From Carex sylvatica (lineage: Eukaryota; Streptophyta; Magnoliopsida; Poales; Cyperaceae): 64,000 bases of DNA. The stretch spans positions 124,001 to 188,000 of the forward strand of contig CAXKVR010000116.1 in the NCBI GenBank assembly GCA_964058845.1, read 5' to 3'. Position 1 is the first letter of the stretch. Each line of letters starts with the position of its first letter. The translations under genes were made by a program, and so were the position numbers. The notes below the pieces were generated by a model. It worked only from the letters and a program-made list of their open reading frames with translations, made no database searches and had not been told where the DNA came from. Positions 1-11,350 of this stretch are shown one piece after another.

Positions 1-162
1 CACTCTTTAACCTTCACACTGCCATCAGAAATCAGAATCACGTACTTCCCCTATACCATAGTTATAGTGGTACGTCGGTTCCTTCAGAGATGGTTTATTC
101 TCACACACAAAGAACATAACATGCGGCATCTTTTTATCATCATGATCAAACAGCACATTTTC
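1..162 (-). pseudogene. SUVH-type SET-domain methyltransferase remnant (partial)
   Basis: Reading the minus strand from 162 downwards gives ENVLFDHDDKKMPHVMFF, then a stretch containing TYHYNY, then RDSD and DGSVKVKE. This matches the end of the SET domain of plant SUVH histone H3K9 methyltransferases, where a TYHYNY/TYDYGY motif precedes the cysteine-rich post-SET segment. The post-SET part would lie left of the window. Signs of decay are visible. About seven extra bases at 20-35 (a repeated TCTGAT) shift the frame and create a stop. The codons just upstream, at 160-175, fit the family only if single bases are missing. Several conserved residues differ, for example EPTYHYNY where ELTYHYNY is usual. 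No further SET sequence is recognisable above 175. I read it as a truncated pseudogene, though a badly diverged gene end cannot be excluded. Confidence 0.65.
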
Positions 163-165
163 GCA

Positions 166-704
166 TATAGTTGCTACGTGTTGTTTTCATTTGTAGAGAT
201 TGGAGAGCTTGGATAGTTTCCTTGAAAGCGGCTATTTTAGCTTGTAAAAGCTATTTTCAAATGTTATGCACCCATGAATAATAAGCCTTCTTTACAAAGA
301 TTAAAGAAGTATCTTTGATTCTATGTTTGTAGCAATGTTTATTCAGTGCATCGATGAATATCTGGTGTGATTAATAATTAATTATCTGGTACCACAGCCA
401 TCAGGACTTCTACAGAATTATTCTTTTGAAATCAAACTCATCAAATGGACTGGAATTGCCAGAATAAAAATCAGAAAACCATGACAGAATAATGAAACAA
501 TGCTTATTAATAAAGATATTTGGGTAAATTTTTTGGAGGTCGTTCAACATCATTTGGAATTATGTTTGCTCACCAGAATTTTTATTATTTGTTTAGTACT
601 GAATTTTAATATTTCTTCAAATTTAATTATACCGTCATCTTTTCTTTCAAAACGCTAATAGAGACTGCGATGGTGCCTACTTGGACTATAAAGTATACCA
701 GCTG
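166..704. other. No recognisable gene
   Basis: AT-rich sequence between the SET-domain remnant and the first hAT element. I see no open frame of note and no repeat structure. Confidence 0.5.
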
Positions 705-712
705 AACACGGA

Positions 713-1869
713 TAGGGGTGTCAATGGCATTCTTTTATCCGTTTACCCGACCCGTACTATATTTGATAAGACGGGTATAGATAAGATTTTTTTTTCGTGA
801 ACTTATCGAGTACAGGTAAAGATTTTTTTCTGTTATTAAAACGGGAAAGGGTACAGATAAAGCCTATTTCGTACCCGTTATCCGATCAAGTAATTATATA
901 AAAAAATTAGAGTAAGGCTAGGGTGCTATGGGTTGCATAGAGGGCTACGGTGCTACGGCTCAATATTCGAGTTTTTATAATCCTAACGGTCGATCCAAAC
1001 CGTTCATCTTGTTCTCCATATTAATATGTGTTTGGAGACCAAATTTTACATTTTTTGAAAAAATTTTACTCTTTTTTTAGATAGGTAGAAAATCACTTGA
1101 TCTAAAAAATTCTGCACCATTCAGATATTTGATTTTCTAACTATCTAAAAAATTAGTAAAATTTTTCCAAAAAATGTAAAATTTGGTCTCCAAACACATA
1201 TTAATATGGAGAACAAAATAAACGGTTCGGATCGACCGTTAGGATTTTAAAAACTCGAATATTGAGCAGTAGCACCATAGCCCTTTATGCAACCCATAGT
1301 ACCCTAGCCTTACTCAAAAAATTATATATATTATATATCTTAATGAGTATTGAATTATTATCCATCTCCAACAGTCCAACTGGCAACTTACTCTTGATTT
1401 TGGAAAACAAAATTTATTAAATTTTCCAACTTGAACAATTGACCATTTATGTAACTATGTTAAACATAATTCACCTTTAAAGCACTTGAACAATTGACCA
1501 TCTTGCTTTTATTTGCATGCTTGATTTTTTTAATTAAAGAACAGAGATATTTGTGTTCTTTAATTTGTGTTTTGATAAAAAAATAATTTAGTTGGAATTA
1601 ATTTTTATATTAGTAATATGATTATATATGTGACAAATAAATGTGTCTTAGTGTTTTATTTAATAAATAATAAAAATAATTATTATACAAATATTAACCG
1701 TTATTTACCCACTACCGTTTCGTTATCCGACAACTACAACGGGTAAGGGTAGGGTACAGGTAAGGCAATTTGTAACGGGTAAAGGTAGGGTACGGATAAG
1801 GATATTTGTAACGGGTACGGGTATGAAAATGCTTCCACCCGACCCATACCGTACCCGTTGACACCCTTA
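713..1869. mobile_element. Non-autonomous hAT element, 8-bp TSD
   Basis: The ends are TAGGGGTGTCAA and TTGACACCCTTA. They are flanked by a perfect 8-bp target duplication AACACGGA at 705-712 and 1870-1877, as expected of hAT transposition. Subterminal regions are full of ACCCG/CGGGT words typical of plant hAT MITEs. No transposase is visible. A separate Mutator-type MITE sits inside at 910-1315. Confidence 0.85.
910..1315. mobile_element. Fold-back Mutator-type MITE, 9-bp TSD (family A)
   Basis: The two halves are inverted copies of each other over nearly the whole 406 bp. The tips are GAGTAAGGCTAGGGTGCTAT and its complement. A perfect 9-bp duplication AAAAAATTA lies at 901-909 and 1316-1324, which is characteristic of the Mutator superfamily. 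It is nested in the hAT element at 713-1869, so it inserted later. Related, more decayed copies are at about 10281, 27911 and 58721. Confidence 0.88.
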
Positions 1870-3092
1870 AACACGGATGCAGAAACTACTCTTTTTTTTT
1901 CCTTTTCACTCATCTCTCATCACTAGGGCTGCAAACGAATTGAACCGAATCAAACTTACCCCAGTTTGAATCTGGTTTGAATTAATTTCGAACTGAGTTT
2001 GATTTGAATTAATTTCGAATCGAATTTTTTACGAACTCAATTTCAAATCTTTTACGAACTTTTTTATGACAAAGAAGAGTGATCGTAATCGCTGAAAGTG
2101 AGATGTGAAAGTCGTCTAGGGTTTTAGAACTGAGAGCAAGGGTTACGACTTACGAGTTATGACTTATGGCTGGGTGTAGTGATTTGACACAACCCGGATG
2201 GGTCAAACCCGGTCTGGTTCACCCGTGCCCGTGACACGTCCGGTCCGACCCGTGCCCAGGTTTGACACGGGTTCACGGGTACACAGGTGCGGGTTTGAAA
2301 CAGACCGGATCCGATTTTTGGAACTAAACCCGTGTGAACCCGGCCCATTTCCAACCCTTGTGAACCTGGTCCAACCCCCGACCCGTGTACCCGCCCGGGT
2401 TGAACCCAAACCCGCCTACTCGTGACCCTTTACCCATGTGAACCCGTACCCAGTTTCAAAATTAAAAAAAAATTCTCCCCAACCCGTGTACCCGCCCACC
2501 TGTGACTCGTACCTGCCAATTTTTTCTTTTTAATTAAAATTCAAATTTTATTCTCCCCATTCTAAACTCTTTAAATACACCTCTCTTCCTTCCAATATTT
2601 TTCACATCTTCATCTCTATTCTCACATTCTCTTAGATTTATTATTCTCAAATTTTATATTTATTGTTTAAAAAAATATAGTAGTTAATTTAATTTATTCT
2701 ACAAATACGCAAACGGAATTACGAAGGTTGCGAAATTACGAAGTTTGGCACCTCCCGCAAGATTTTCCCACGAGATTTAAAAGTTACATTTATTTCATGT
2801 TAGATTAATTTATTATTGTAGAGTAATTTAAAATTTAAAATTTCATGTTAGATTTATATTTTGTTAGATTTATTTTTCATGTTAGATTAATTTATTCTTG
2901 TAGAGTAATTTAAATTTTATGTTAGATTAATTTATTTTTTGTTAGATTTATTCTTGTAGATTAATTTATTCTTGAATGTTTAGATTTATTTTATGTTAGA
3001 TTTGTTAGATTTATTTAATATGTTAGATTTATTTAGTTTATATTAGATTTGTTAGATGTGAACCTGTGAAGTAATTATATTTGTTTTGAATA

Positions 3093-3400
3093 TGTTAGAT
3101 TTTACTTTTGAAATTCGGATTTATTTTTAATATGTTATAAAAATGGGTTAGATTTTTATTTTTGAATATGTGAAGTAGTTTGATTTATTTTGAATATGTT
3201 AGATTTTATTTTTGAAATTCGAATTTGTTTTTAATATGTTATAAAAATGGTTTAGATTTTTATTTTTGAATATGTGAAGTAGTTTGATTTATTTTGAATA
3301 GGTTAGATTTTATTTTTGAAATTCAAATTTATTTTTAATATGTTATAAAAATGGGTTGGATTTTTATTTTTGAATATGAGAAGTAGTTTGATTTTTATTT
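3093..3400. repeat. Three tandem ~103-bp AT-rich repeats
   Basis: Units begin near 3093, 3196 and 3299. Each carries TTAGATTTTAtTTTTGAAATTC, then TAATATGTTATAAAAATGG, then GAAGTAGTTTGATTT. They lie inside the hAT element directly before the transposase remnant. Shorter TTAGATTTATT repeats extend upstream to about 2800. Confidence 0.8.
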
Positions 3401-3402
3401 TT

Positions 3403-3681
3403 GCCGTTCTTGTGTCAACCGTCCCTTCCGAAAGTTGTTTTAGTTCGGCGAACAGAATCCTCTCCAACAAACGCAGTAAGTTGGGTGCACATATTTTTTA
3501 GAGACTTGTGTGCTTGAAAGATTGGATTGAAGCTGGAAATCGCAACCAATATCGAGATCTTCAACCATCATCATCCGGAGTCGACATTGAAGAAAGCAGT
3601 ACCGAGCCGCAGCCCGAGGGTAATTCGGTTTCAGACGGTGCGAAAGAGAGCGAACAATGGTACATGAATGAAAATTTCTAG
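3403..3681 (+). pseudogene. hAT transposase C-terminal dimerisation domain remnant
   Basis: The plus-strand frame from 3403 reads AVLVSTVPSESCFSSANRIL, then SNKRSKLGAHIF, a stop (TAG, 3499-3501), then RLVCLKDWIEAGNRNQYRDL and on to a stop at 3679-3681. The order PSES.FS.A.RIL, SNKRSKL and LVCLKDWI is the signature of the hAT C-terminal dimerisation domain (canonical form about S.ASE..FS..GR......R..L.....E.L.C..DWL). The internal stop and the missing N-terminal and catalytic regions show it is dead. It fits the flanking hAT termini at 2177 and 5340. Confidence 0.85.
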
Positions 3682-3886
3682 ATAGGTAGTGTCGGTATAA
3701 ATTTCTAACATCTTTTAATCTTTATGGTTATTCTTTAAATTATAAATTTTCCAACATTTTAATTAATTTTTAAATTATTTATTTTAAAGAAGAATTACTA
3801 ATAAAAAAAAGTTAGAATTCTACCTATGTTATTTTGCATAGCCGGTTCCAACCCCGGATTAAAGGAGGAGTGTAACTTTTAATTTT

Positions 3887-4330
3887 GGGAAAATTGTGAA
3901 AATGCCACTCCAAAACCTTCAAATTGTGAAAATGCCATCATGAACTTTGAAATTGTAAAAATGCCACTCCAAACTTCATTAATTTGTAATTTTGCCACTC
4001 CAAATAATTAATGACTAAAATACCCTCCCATCACCAAACTCCTCTTCTCCCACCCGGTTCCCACCTCTTCTAACTGCAGAATTTTTTTGCGTGGTTGACA
4101 AAATCCAGGGTTTCTGATTGCTGATGGAATTTTTTTGCGTGGTTGACTCCAAAAAATTTATGCAGTTAGAAGAGGTGGGAAAATTTTTAGGAGGGTATTT
4201 TAGTCATTAATTATTTAGAGTGGCAAAATTACAATTAATGAAGTTTGGAGTGGCATTTTTACAATTTCAAAGTTCAGGATGACATTTTCACAATTTGAAG
4301 GTTTTGAAGTGGCATTTTCACAATTTTCCC
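3887..4330. mobile_element. Fold-back Mutator-type MITE, 9-bp TSD
   Basis: 444 bp with long inverted arms whose tip is GGGAAAATTGTGAAAATGCC. The arms carry repeated GTGAAAATGCCAC words. A perfect 9-bp duplication TTTAATTTT lies at 3878-3886 and 4331-4339. It is inserted in the hAT element at 2177-5340. Confidence 0.88.
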
Positions 4331-4598
4331 TTTAATTTTAAATCTATTGTTTTAAAATAATTCATAATTTTTTCATAGTAATTGATTTAAGAAATTTTTT
4401 ATTTTTATTGTTTTAAAGTAATTAATTTAATATATTTTAAAGTAATTGATTTTAACAAAAGAATTGTTTTAAAAAAACATTATTTTAACTTTTAAAAAAA
4501 AATCGTTGAGTTTAAAAAAAAACAGAAAAACAAGAAAAAAAAAAAAACCCAGCCCGGATCGGACCGGACCAGACCCGTTTAACCCGCCTACCCATGAT

Positions 4599-5169
4599 TA
4601 GGGATGGCAATGGGCCGAGCCCACGGGTATTTTACTAAGCCCATGCCTTGCCTGCCCATAAAAAATTGATGGCCTACCTGCCCGACCTAATCTGATGGGC
4701 TTGAAAATCTATGCCCGGCCCGCCCATGGGCCTTTCCCCCAAGTCCATGCATGCCTGTCCTTACCTGTCCCAACCCATGGGCCTACCTGGCCTGCCCATA
4801 CCCACTGGCCCATCCATATTCAACCATATCAAATGAACCGTACAAGAAACAAAATAATTCATAATGTGATTTTTCTAATGGGAAAAAAATAATTCATTGT
4901 TTAATAACAAACAACAATGTAATTTTGGTACTGGAATAACAAAATAATTTATAGTTTAATAGCAAATAAAGACGGCTAGTCTGATTATTTTTTTTTAACA
5001 TAAAGGTCCATCGGCTGCCTGTGGGCTTCGACATAGCCCAGGCCCGGCCCGACCTAGCTCTAGGCCCGCCCTTACTTGGCCCATCACAGTGTCAGGCCGA
5101 CCGAGTAAAGGGCGGGCCGGGCGGGTAAGACAGGATCGCTGGGCCAATTGGGCTTTTTTGCCATCCCTG
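4599..5169. mobile_element. hAT MITE, 8-bp TSD
   Basis: 571 bp. The tips TAGGGATGGCAATGGGCC and TTTTTTGCCATCCCTG are inverted. A perfect 8-bp duplication CCCATGAT is at 4591-4598 and 5170-5177. Subterminal GGCCC/GGGCC words are dense. It is nested in the larger hAT. Confidence 0.85.
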
Positions 5170-5804
5170 CCCATGATCCCCCCGGGGGTTGAAACGGGCC
5201 GGATAGAGTTTTTGAAAAAAAAAAAACCGTGCTACCCGGTCCGTTTCACCCGTGACCCGTATCACCCGTGCCCGTGACTACCCTTGCCCATGCCCGGGTT
5301 CAACCCGGCCGATCCGATCCGGTCCGTTTGCAAAATCCTAACTGGGTGGCCTTATGTTTTAACTTTTAAGTCATCAACGAACACAAGTCATCAGCAAAAA
5401 TCAAAAGTTCATGTTACTTTAAATTTCGAACTAGAATAGTTCGCGAACCTATGTGAAACGAACCAGGTCTAGTTTAAATTTGGTTTGAATTAATTTCGAA
5501 CTATTTCGAATTAAATTTTTTACGAACTTTTTCAAATCAAACTCAAATCGAATCACGAACTACAAATTTTTTTTGCATATTCCATCGTATTCCATCCGTA
5601 CACAAATAATAATTAATATACTGATATAGGTTTACTTTAAATATATATTATGCAAAAATTATATTTTTCAATAATATTTTTATATTTTTTTAATAAATCT
5701 CCAATCCAATCTGATCCAATCTAATATCCAATCCATATCCAAAAAAATAAAAATAAAAACCAATATGACTTGGTATCCGATCAGTTTTCACCCCTACTTA
5801 TGAC

Positions 5805-6205
5805 AGTAATGCACTAACACAAATTGAAGCCATGTCATTCGACACCAACAAACGTCTCTCTCACGCGCTTCTCTCCTGCAAATTGTGAAACTCTCTAGGA
5901 TTTTGACAAGTTGTGTTAATCGAAGATGAAATATCAAAGTCCAGGGAATTATGGTAAAAACAATCAAGATGGAATGCAGATGACTACACACCTGTATAGA
6001 ATAGAATAAATTCACTGAAAATTATGCAAGTAAAAACTTTCTCATGTCTTAATAAAACTTTAAAAAAGGTAGCATAAAATAAACAAAAGGTAATAATACT
6101 ATCCTCTCTTCCAACAAAACTAATAATGCAAATGGGCAAAAGCCCAAAAAACAAAATCAAGACAGATCGATTCTGCACTTAGTTTACTAGAGATCCAAAC
6201 TGAAC
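5805..6205. other. 3' flank of RPL37
   Basis: AT-rich sequence following the RPL37 stop. It probably holds the 3' UTR and polyadenylation region. Nothing else is recognised. Confidence 0.4.
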
Positions 6206-7997
6206 TTAGTTTGATGCGGCAGCAGCGGCTCTCTTCTTTGGTGCAGCCTCAGTTCCTGTATCATTTGAAATAAGAACTTAGTTTTTATTACAAAAAGAAA
6301 TGCAGCCACTTAAGTGTGTGACAAGCATTTCAACATGCACAAAGTGAAAAACAAAAAGTTGCCAGCAAATTCTTATACTTCCATTACACTGAATTCTGAT
6401 TAAGATGACAGAATTGCATCAAGTTTGGTTTAATAGATTTGAGAGCTTTTATTTAAAAAAAAATTGGGGAAACATGTGATTGTTTTTTTACAAAGATCCA
6501 TTAGGAAGTTTCACATCTTTAGTTATTTGTAAATAACAGATGACCATTAAATTTGACAAATAGAGCAGCAAATGATAAAAATGTTATTATTTTTAAATAA
6601 GTTGACTTTGACTTTACTCAAATTTTGGATTGAGAAAAAGACTATTTCCAAAGGAACAAACTTGTCAAAACTTTGATTTAATTTAATTAGCTAATATATC
6701 AAGATTCAGTACTGCTTGTAATAAGCCCCAAAAAAATAAAGGGAGTTTTACCTTCTCTGAAGTTGCTCTTGAACCTCCTGGGGAGATGACGAAGGTACCT
6801 CATCCGGCCGGTCCCGGTTGTCTTTCTCCTGATAGCCTTCACACTCCAGTTATCTGCATAATATATCAAATTAGTTTCAAGTATACATCCTAAATAATAC
6901 ATGCACATTAAAAGAAGAATGAAAAATTACAATGATAATCTTAAAATGTTACTAATAATCACTTTTCATTACAGAGTCCAATTGTTATTAAGAACAAAAG
7001 TGCTCTTAGTTGCAATCAGTACAGAGGAATCAGAAACAAGTAAAACTGAATTTTCTTTTACAGGGTAAAAGTAATATAAACATATTCAATACACATAAAA
7101 TAAACAATTCATTCCAATTATAATATTTGAAATCATCTTTCATACACTCGTTACACTGAAACACAAGTAAACTGTCAAAATTACATGCATAAAGTGCGAA
7201 AACAGATCTGAAAAAGGTCGTTTCATGCCCCCTTTTTGTGCTGTGTGAACATACTAACCGCTAAACTAATACAAACTAACTTGCTTAATTGAGCCACTCA
7301 TACAAATTGACTGAGTTACAACCAGTGAAGCTAGAGTGCGTAGAGTTTCTTGTTTCATATCAATGAAAATGGTTCTTTGCGCATTTTTCAAAAATATAAA
7401 AAATAAAAAACCTAGCTACTCCTAAGAATTGTGACACGGGACTTAAGTTCCTTTTAGCTGGTAAAACAAACTAAATATACCAGAAATACTTTATTTCCTC
7501 TTTACTTCTCCAGACTAACATCACATTAGGCTAAATGACTACAGATCAAGGTATAAATGCAACAGATGTATTAATCCACGACAAATTATATATTTCTAAC
7601 AAACTCAGTCAATTCTGTCTCCAAATATGTAGTGAATTGAAAGTTCTAAATCAATCTTTTCAAATCAAGCTAAGTCGGATCTAACCAAACCCGATCACAC
7701 CAGAATCAATCATAGCAAACAGAATACTTCAAAATCAAACAAAATCAAACAGAGGGCGTACACTTGCGGATGCGAGCGGAGGGGTAGCCACAAGATCCGC
7801 ATCTGCTCTTCTGGAGGTGGAAGCTTCTACGACCACACCTCACGCACAGTGTGTGCGTCTTGTTCCTCCTCTTACCAAAACTTCCCGTTCCCTTGCCCTG
7901 TAAATCGATGAAACAAACAGATACAAGCAATTGTGAAGCGCTGGTCTACAATCGGAGACAGCAAGTGTTAGGGTTTTAGAGATCATGAGTTTACCAT
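6206..7997 (-). CDS. RPL37: 60S ribosomal protein L37 (eL37)
   Basis: A structural protein of the large cytosolic ribosomal subunit that binds rRNA through a zinc ribbon. CDS exons on the minus strand are 7995-7997, 7762-7897, 6752-6853 and 6206-6255, with GT-AG introns. Joined, they encode about 96 residues, the normal family length. The protein begins [19 protein letters not shown]. Zinc ligands are the CVRC pair (near C19/C22) and the CGSC pair (near C34/C37). The conserved stretch [20 protein letters not shown] is split between exons 2 and 3, the tyrosine codon itself being divided. The first coding exon is only the ATG, a feature of some ribosomal protein genes. The C-terminus is rich in Lys, Arg and Ala. 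There is no sign of decay. A TATA box and telo-box lie just upstream. Confidence 0.97.
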
Positions 7998-8050
7998 TTT
8001 CTCTTGCTTGTCGCCTCGCCGCCGCGCTCGGGTTAGAAGATGGAAGAGAA

Positions 8051-8085
8051 AAACCCTAGCTGCTTGCAGCGAGGATTATTTATAG
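8051..8085 (-). promoter_or_regulatory. RPL37 core promoter: TATA box and telo-box
   Basis: Minus-strand CTATAAATA lies at 8077-8085, about 80 bp upstream of the ATG. The telo-box AAACCCTAG is at 8051-8059 (plus-strand reading), close to the expected transcription start. Telo-boxes are typical of plant ribosomal protein promoters. Confidence 0.6.
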
Positions 8086-8089
8086 TGCG

Positions 8090-9480
8090 TTTTTTTTTTT
8101 TCTCTTTGACCGTTGGAAATGACGGAATTGCCCTCTTACATACGAGGGAACATTTAGTTTAGTTTTATAAGTTCTAATAAAATAATTATTTATTTGAGTA
8201 AAAATAATTATACCTTAATACAATATATGTTCTAACAATATAATATAATCTCATCTATAAAATTAATTACCAATTTCAAATATCGTAATGAGAAATCAAT
8301 TTCAAATTTAATTTTGTAACATCTGCTTTCATGCAATTGATTAATAATTATTTTTAATGTCACTGAATTTAATTGGAGTAAAAGTGAAGATGAAAACTTT
8401 TATTTATTGAAATCTTTCAAAATTTACAACATCACTAAAAGTGAAATTAAAAACGCCAACAAGGATTTAAAAAAAAAATCATTGATTCAAACTTTTATTA
8501 ATAACAATAAGACTTTATATCTAGCATATTATGTCTTTATACTTAGTATGTCAAATCTGTATACATAGAATATGAAGTGTTTATATCTAGCATATTAAGT
8601 TTTTATATATCACATACAAAGAAAGAAAATTAAATACAAAAATAAATATAACCAAAAAGTACTATATCATGGATCTCATTTGAAAAAAAAAATCGAGTAA
8701 AAGATCGATGTTTGTAGTTTTCGATTTGCAAGATTCCTTACCGATCATGGAAAAAATAGATGAGATAAAATGAAAGAGAAAAAGAGAAGTATAGGTGTGG
8801 GGATCATTACATTTCTCTCTTTAAATATTTTGTTGGCAATTTATATACACACAAAAGAGAACCATGCAATAAAAAAATTCACAAAAGCAGCAAAATACTT
8901 CACTTCTTTATCCACCACTTGCAACATTATCATCCATATTGTTTTCTATCCAAGTATAGGGATTATAGCCTGAGTAGCCTCCAGAAGTTGGAGTATTGTG
9001 AATTCTAGTGTTCACTTATATTTTAAAATGATAGAATAAATTAAAAGGAACAACATTTGTAGTTTGACTAAAAAATAAAATCATTTTAAGCACCGTGATT
9101 AAATGGATTTGACAAAAGATGATGTATTTTAGCTTGTATAAATTGAGATGGGCGGATGAATGAATCAATCATTCTTTGAGCAACCAAAAGTAATGAAAGC
9201 AACTCAAAAGGATTTTCAACGAAATTTTCAGTTCTCAATGAATTTTAATGGATTATTTTATTGTATTCTTTTGTCTAAATAAAAATTGTTGATAAATTAT
9301 TTTTTATCAATTATTTTTTAATTTTTTAGTATAAAACAAACTTCTGACAAAAATATCCGAATTTTCGATCCATCCAATTCTTACTTATTCATCCGATTCC
9401 AATTCTACGGTCAAAAAATCGATTCCTATTTCGATTCGGATTTTTCCTTCTATGATTTAAAGCTCATCTCTATAGTAAAA
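8090..9480. other. AT-rich intergenic DNA
   Basis: No gene is recognised. Short local repeats of a TCTAGCATATTA-like word occur near 8519-8600. Open frames here are short and have no recognisable similarity. Confidence 0.5.
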
Positions 9481-9976
9481 GCCACATGGAGGCATGCAAG
9501 TTGCTCCACGTCAATTATGAAAAGTATTTTAAAGTATTTAAAAAGATCATTGATTGAACCGGTTCACCATTGAATTCATTATCCAAAAATTTACGAAGTC
9601 AATGTCCAATTCTATTCTAAAAACATTTAAGGAATATAATAAAACTTGTAACCCTTTCTCTCCCGACATTTTTAAAATTATCCAAAAAAATAAATAAATT
9701 ATTAAGAATAATCAGAATCTGAGCAGAATTTTAAAAATACCCAAACCGTGAAAAAAAATCCACAGTTTTGAATTTTTATTCAGAATTTTTTTTGTTTTTT
9801 ACTATATGAGTTTGAATAAATAAAATATCCACGGTTTTTTTTATGTATATATAATATAAATGTTCAACATGATGGATATATGTATCTGTAGATATAATAT
9901 AATATAAATATATATATATATTTTTTAAGAGATCTACTTTAAATTTAAATTATTTTAATATTTTTGTTTAGGGTGT

Positions 9977-10130
9977 ATGTCAAAAAATAAGACATTTGAT
10001 ATATTTATGAATGATGTCGTAACATTGTATAACTTTGATTTGATTTGTCAGTTGGATATCACAAGTCTAAATATAACACTAATTAATGACTTGGTATTGA
10101 TTCTTAATGCGGATGGTACTTTTGTAAAAA
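9977..10130 (+). repeat. Conserved 150-bp block with open frame (copy 1 of 3)
   Basis: The frame starts MSKNKTFDIFMNDVVTLYNF and continues for about 50 residues until a poly(A) run. Copy 2 is inverted at 11205-11350 with one visible substitution. Copy 3 is a diverged copy at 59926-60065. All follow TTTAGGGTGTATG. I do not recognise the peptide. It may be a transposon relic rather than a gene. Confidence 0.6.
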
Positions 10131-10250
10131 AAAAAAAATTTGCACGTCCGCATTATACAGAAGTACCCCGCATTTTTTGTGCACTATAAATAGGGTTTTT
10201 ATAAAGTCAATTTTTTATAATACATGTATATATATAATATAATATATGTA

Positions 10251-10291
10251 TATGTGTGTATATATATATATAGAGAGAGAGAGTAAGGCTA
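10251..10291. repeat. (TA)n(GA)n microsatellite
   Basis: Alternating TA followed by GA, at the junction between the outer arm and the inner family-A end. Confidence 0.8.
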
Positions 10292-11204
10292 CGCTACTTC
10301 GCGAATTAAAATGGAATGTTTTAATTCGCGCTCATATCTATAGTTTCGAAGTCCAAATAGCCGATCCAAACTGTTAGATATTTAATCTATATTAAAATAT
10401 GATTGGAGATCAAATTTTATATTTTTTGGAATTTTTTTACTATTTATTAAGATGGTTTGAAAATTGCTGTATTTTAATGCCTACCGTCGAACGAAAACTT
10501 CAACTGAATTTTTGAGACACTAAACGAAGTTTTTTTAAAATTTTGACGCTCCTGTTGCCACTCATAATGCCCGGGGATTCCCCTCTAGGCAAAATTCGAA
10601 TCCGTCTCGTCTCTACCTTTCCGAAAAGTGATCATACGCTCAAATCCGACTTTCATAGCCAAAGTTATGGATGTTTAAAGTTTTTTCGAAAGTTGAACTT
10701 TAGAAATTCATAACTAACTTTAGAAAAATTCAAATAAATTGAAATTTGTATCAATTTTATTTATTTTTTAATGTCCTACATGCAGGTGTAATCACTTTTA
10801 CAGTTTGATCCCTGTATCAGTCCAGACTTACCAATTTACCAGCAGAGGTCAAATTTGATGTTTTTAGTGCTTGACTGCTGAGTTTGGACTTAGTACCATA
10901 CCAGAGGTCAGTCTAGGGTGCTTTGTGCATGGACAGAGATCTAATTTGAGGTTTGAACATATTTTAGTAGCTCTAAACTACTGTTTGAACATATTTCAGT
11001 ACATTTTTTGAAGTTTTTGAGATTTGTTTACTATTTATTAAGTATTTAACAAAATCGCTATATTCAGACCATTGAATTTTGTACTCATCTTAATAAATAG
11101 CAAAAAAAATTCAAAAAATATAAAATTTGATATGCAAGCACATTTTAACATATTCATCATGTTGAACATTTATATTATATATACATAAAATTTTTTTTTT
11201 TACA

Positions 11205-11350
11205 AAAGTACCATCCGCATTAAGAATCAATACCAAGTCATTAATTAGTGTTATATTTAGACTTGTGATATCCAACTGACAAATCAAATCAAAGTTATAA
11301 AATGTTACGACATCATTCATAAATATATCAAATGTCTTATTTTTTGACAT
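11205..11350 (-). repeat. Conserved 150-bp block (copy 2 of 3, inverted)
   Basis: Inverted counterpart of 9977-10130 in the right arm. It differs by one visible base and keeps the same open frame on the minus strand, followed by unrelated sequence. Confidence 0.6.

Larger units (their letters stand above)
2177..5340. mobile_element. Decayed autonomous hAT element
   Basis: The left tip TAGTGATTTGACACAACCCG pairs with the inverted right tip TAGGATTTTGCAAACGGACC. Flanks GCTGGGTG (2169-2176) and ACTGGGTG (5341-5348) match at 7 of 8 positions, consistent with a hAT 8-bp duplication. CCCGTG/CACGGG words crowd both ends. It contains a transposase remnant at 3403-3681 and is interrupted by two younger MITEs, at 3887-4330 and 4599-5169. 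Confidence 0.7.
1924..5796. mobile_element. Possible outer hAT element enclosing later insertions
   Basis: The left tip is TAGGGCTGCAAACGAATTG and the right tip, read inward, is TAGGGGTGAAAACTGATCGG. Both fit the TAGGGnTGnAAAC pattern of plant hAT ends. Flanks CTCATCAC (1916-1923) and CTTATGAC (5797-5804) agree at 6 of 8 positions. Internal sequence near 1968-2065 and 5476-5560 repeats GGTTTGAATTAATTTCGAAC. The second hAT at 2177-5340 lies inside. The boundaries are inferred from degenerate ends. Confidence 0.4.

Noticed and set aside
6260..7760. snoRNA in RPL37 or RPL23 introns
   Set aside because: I looked for box C/D pairs, common in plant ribosomal protein introns, and found no convincing combination by eye.
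8770..8973. 67-residue frame as a small gene
   Set aside because: AT-rich, no motif, no splice or promoter context.
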